A DNA stretch of 64,000 bases, taken from contig DF239738.1 in NCBI GenBank assembly GCA_000507305.1, positions 4,195 through 68,194 of the forward strand, written 5' to 3'. How positions within the stretch are numbered: position 1 is the first letter of the stretch; the number at the start of each line of letters is the position of its first letter. Positions 60,322 to 64,000 of this stretch are shown here, one piece after another. The DNA is from Breviolum minutum Mf 1.05b.01. Its lineage: Eukaryota > Sar > Dinophyceae > Suessiales > Symbiodiniaceae. The position numbers and the translations under genes were made by a program. Below the pieces are notes generated by a model. The model was not told the origin of the DNA. It did no database searches and saw only the letters and a program-made list of their open reading frames with translations.

Positions 60322-63300
60322 TCATCCAATGCATGTTCCAATCACGTTGCATTCACATTGCATCAAGCCAGCCTCATCCAAGTACTCGTGCATCGCTTGA
60401 ATGCAACTGTTGAAAAATGCTGCTGGAAACAAGCTCTCTCGCTGCTCGATCAACATTTTGCAAAGCTCCTCTGTGACACGCATCCCCAGATTCACCCATC
60501 CTCCCCCTCAATTTTGGAGATGAGCAGAACTAGAAAAGCACACCTACAACATCCAGCAACTCCACTAAGAAAATGCTGAAACATGCCATGCCTAGGTTCC
60601 AAAAAGCTTTGCTTTTGCCGATCTTCATTGTAGAGGGATGACCCTCTGAGTCGCATCGCTTCCACCAGCATCATTCCGTACAGGCCCACGAGCGTGGTTG
60701 CTACGCGATGCTTGTCGCACTCCAGGTGATGTCCATCCGCAGAACGATGATTCCGTGCGCAACAATTTGCATTGCCCTGATAAACTTGAAATAGATCCTC
60801 AAACATCAGTCTGACAGTAAACGGAAACCGTGTGAGAATCAGAATGGGTCTCTCGCCATACAACAAACAAATCTATGGTTGAGAGTGGGAAGCACCTGTT
60901 TTGTTTCGTGCAGCACATACTGTTTGCCCACAATCGAGGGAAGGCTTCTCATGATTGAGGGTTTTTAAATGGTTTCTTTCTCGCATGTAGGATTTAGCGG
61001 CTTCAAAGCTTTCGTTCTCAGGGGGCAATTTTGTGAAGGTGAGATTCGAGAAGCGCTACCAAACATCAAATTACTTTACTTTACTTCGCGTGATTCCCAC
61101 TGTGGTAGTCCTGAAATTTTCAGTAGAGCTTGTTGCCAAGGCAGCAGACAACACAATCTGCTGAAGACAGGTATGTTACCGTGAGAGAAACCCGAAAAAC
61201 TTCTGCCCTTTGCACTGGCAAAACGCTTGATGTTCAGCACGTTCTACTTGAAGATTCTGACACGCTCTTGGACATTTTAGATAGCGCACATGTTCAATAA
61301 CGTTGGAAATGTTCCTGACCATTCGACACCTCCGACTTTCCTGTCGTAGACGGTGTGTTAGTTGGCATAGCTTCAGATGTCGTATCTAGCAGTCTAGCAC
61401 TTTAAGTAGCAGTAGTTAGTTATGACTCATGACTTATCTGACATTCTGAACTTTGAACTGACAAAAGTTTGGAGATTATTTGTTTTTTATGACATCGTGT
61501 TCCAGCAAGCCGCCAAGAGAGCTGTCTAGCTTGCCATATTGGCCAGGGCAAAGGAGTGAGTCATAAAATCTAGAATCTAGAGACCCTCGACCCTCGCTAG
61601 GTCGGGGGAAATAACATCTCTTGAAAAGGATTTTCGTGGAGATGCAAGTCTTTTTTAGTGGGGGAAAACGGGGAAAACAACATCTCGAATAACAGTTTTT
61701 GACAGTTTTTTTTTGCAAAGCATGAGCTCATTCAGCTCATGCAACTCCAAAGTCGCAAAACACTTTTATTGGGAGTCGTTTTACTTCCTGCAAACCTACC
61801 CATTCCGGTAACAGCAGGACCGTTCACCGCTTGTTGGGACTGCTGATTCCTGCTCAGTATGTGGTGATGTGCACTTGTCAGTGATTCCGGCTTCGGCTTC
61901 GGGCTTATGATTGCAGTGGAAGAATTTCTTTTCAAGCAAGAGGACTGTGACTCTTCCCGTGTGTCCGACTCTGCAGGGGTCTCAGTTGTTTATATCGGTG
62001 GAGAAGTCTGTAGCATTTTCCGTTTGAATTCTTCTGTATTGACCATGCAAATGCGCCGCATGGAATTCGGAACAAGTTGTTCTGAGATCCCGTGATATGC
62101 CATGAATCTTGAGTCATCCCAGGTCCCATAAATCATGTCTAAGAATCTGCATATTCGGATTTAACTCCATGTTCATCCAAGAATACCATGGCATCAAGCC
62201 GTCCATCAGCCACCATACACACTCGCTGCTCCGCGCCCATGTTCTCCTTCTGATAATTCATGGTTGTCATGGCAGCACAGAAGACCTTACTCAACCCGCA
62301 AAAGACAGTCAGACCAAGTCTCACCCAAAGACAGACATGAAGATGATTGACTAAGTTTAATGTTTATCAGCTTCCAATATGTTCATTGCTCTTGGGACTC
62401 ACTGCAAATAAAGTACAGGAATGCAAAGCTTCTTGACCACTCATCTCGACATCTACTAGGCACGTCAATCTTTACAGTTGATTTCAGAGCCGACGAATAA
62501 AGCCCTGCCATTTCCCGCCATTCCCTTAGACTGTCTCCAAGATGACCATAGAAATGCCATGGATTTTGTAAGCACAGGCCATCCCAAAAACGGACCCGGC
62601 CCTAGAAAGTACATCCATGATCATCCATGATCATCCATGCACATCCGACCTCTAAGCGGCACCAAAAACGCGTGGCATAGCTCTGGAAATTGCAGCATTC
62701 GTGGCTTTCGCAGTGCTTCTCTGTCGTTGCCACGATGATGAAAGCAGAGCACGCAGCAACATACGCGGGCCTCCGCACGGCTGATGGCTGATGACTTTTT
62801 GCTGACAGCTTTCCAGTCATGTCCACTCCAAACTGAAAGACACTAGCAACCAATGCACATGCAAGGGTAAAAACCAGAAACATCCAGAAATTATCTCCGA
62901 ACACGGGGAGCAAACAATCCCAAATATCTGGATTTCCCATGCACAACTTGAGCTAAGAGGCAAAGAGTTGATGGCCAATTGTTGTTGCTCACCGGAATGC
63001 CTGGGCAACGACAGCCATCAAACGTGTGCAAACTATCAATGATTTCCAAATGACTGACAGCAGCAACAAGTAACGACTACAACAACCACACAATGACAAT
63101 GACAACCGACCAAAAAAAACAAACAACAATAATTTCACTGTAGGCAAACACAAGCTCAAACACGAAGATCCAAACAGTCAAATAAATGAAATAACACCAG
63201 AGAGCTGTCTGCAAGAAGCAACCCATTCAAAACGAAGGCATGAAAAAACAAATGCACCGAAGCTTTTGGTATCTTTAATTATATATGCTCTCAAAAGAGC

Positions 63301-63388
63301 TTACCATCGCGGTGAGTCCCAGCAGGTACACAACAACATCATCATTCACGGGAAGAGCAATCATTAACAGTAACACAGACAAGAACGA

Positions 63389-63436
<48 letters not shown>

Positions 63437-63887
63437 GAAAAAGAAAAAGAAGGAAGGACAAGAAGAACACAACGGCAACCACAACAAGAACCAAGACAAG
63501 CACAAAAAGAATTAGAAGGACAAGAACAAGAAGCTGGAAAAAAGAAGAAGAGAAAGAAGTCGCACCAGCTTAGACCCCAAGCAGGTTTTAGCTATTGAGC
63601 AGGATGCCTACAGTCAAATGTGTGCATACTATTTAGGTTGAGAGGAAAGACTGGTAAACTTGTCTGGGGAGAAACATCTACAAGAAGTTCCAGCACGTCC
63701 ATGGCAAAGTCCAAGAGGCTGAGGAATGCTACAATAGTCCACCCAAATATAGATGCGCTCGAGTTCCATCCGTTGTAGAGCCAATTCCTTCACGGCATGC
63801 ATCATATCCTTGAACTGGGAGCCACCAGGATCTGGATGGCTTGAAGCAAGCCATTGGTGGGAAAAGAAGATGATGTAGCCACCTTTC
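60322..63887 (-). CDS. SHQW-motif family protein, copy B (5' end beyond window)
   Basis: Exons: 63887-63720 (GGYIIFFSHQWLASSHPDPG to IYIWVDYCSIP), 63000-62962 (HSGEQQQLAINSL), 62770-62650 (PAYVAACSAFIIVATTEKHC to TRFWCRLE), 62285-62178 (VFCAAMTTMNYQKENMGAEQ to AMVFL), 60797-60663 (DLFQVYQGNANCCARNHRSA to GLYGMMLV) and 60468-60322 (ELCKMLIEQRESLFPAAFFN to stop). Introns start GC, GC, GT, GA and GA and end AG|G, and in each the intron and next exon begin with the same two bases. The protein matches copy A closely in all shared exons. After HEYLDEAG the C-terminus is unrelated to copy A (LMQCECNVIGTCIG, stop TGA). The N-terminal exon homologous to 54539-54466 of copy A would lie past 64000. Confidence 0.8.
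63391..63436. repeat. (CAA)n microsatellite
   Basis: About 15 copies of caa inside the first intron of SHQW copy B. Copy A lacks it at the matching place. Confidence 0.95.
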
Positions 63888-64000
63888 CTGAAGAAAACAA
63901 ATTCGACTTGAAGTCAAAAGGGATCAGATTTGTCAGATTTGTTTAGATTTGAACTTTACAAAGTAAAACAATCAAGTCGGAAGTGTAGTAGTGTACTTTC

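Overview
The window reads as nuclear DNA of a photosynthetic dinoflagellate. The genus cannot be fixed from sequence alone. The main evidence is a chlorophyll a/c light-harvesting protein encoded as a polyprotein of near-identical units joined through SPLRAS, introns that start with GT, GC or GA and always end AG|G, an actin of dinoflagellate type, and long repeat-rich spacers. The ORFs are mostly short because the genes are broken by many introns, so most genes below were rebuilt exon by exon by reading conserved family sequence across splice junctions.

Layout: 1-2,096 is a partial plus-strand gene that runs into a 370-bp tandem array. 2.1-9.2 kb is repeat-rich (56-bp minisatellite, AT island, GA tract). 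11.4-10.6 kb holds two exons of a SpoU/TrmH RNA methyltransferase. 20.5-18.4 kb is an SPFH/Band 7 gene with very small exons. 25.9-21.7 kb is the light-harvesting polyprotein, with an assembly gap. 32.1-29.8 kb is an EF-hand gene and 37.0-35.6 kb an endonuclease/exonuclease/phosphatase (CCR4-like) gene. 42.1-41.4 kb holds membrane-protein exons, and 42.7-43.1 kb a GTA microsatellite. 47.5-44.9 kb is a complete five-exon actin gene. 54.5-50.9 kb and 64.0-60.3 kb are two paralogues of a family carrying SHQW...HPDP and WVDYCSIPQ motifs. 57.1-56.35 kb is an MHYT-domain membrane protein exon, next to a foldback mobile element with target-site duplication.

Every recognised gene from 11 kb to the end lies on the minus strand, which fits the one-directional gene blocks known in dinoflagellates. 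The genes do not form one pathway: they cover photosynthesis, cytoskeleton, calcium binding, membrane scaffolding, RNA modification or decay, and two probable signalling families. The points of most interest are the duplicated SHQW genes (homologous exons, mostly unrelated intron interiors, different 3' ends, one altered splice donor), the mixed splice donors, an actin intron that is open and a multiple of three, and the foldback element with a 5-bp target-site duplication.
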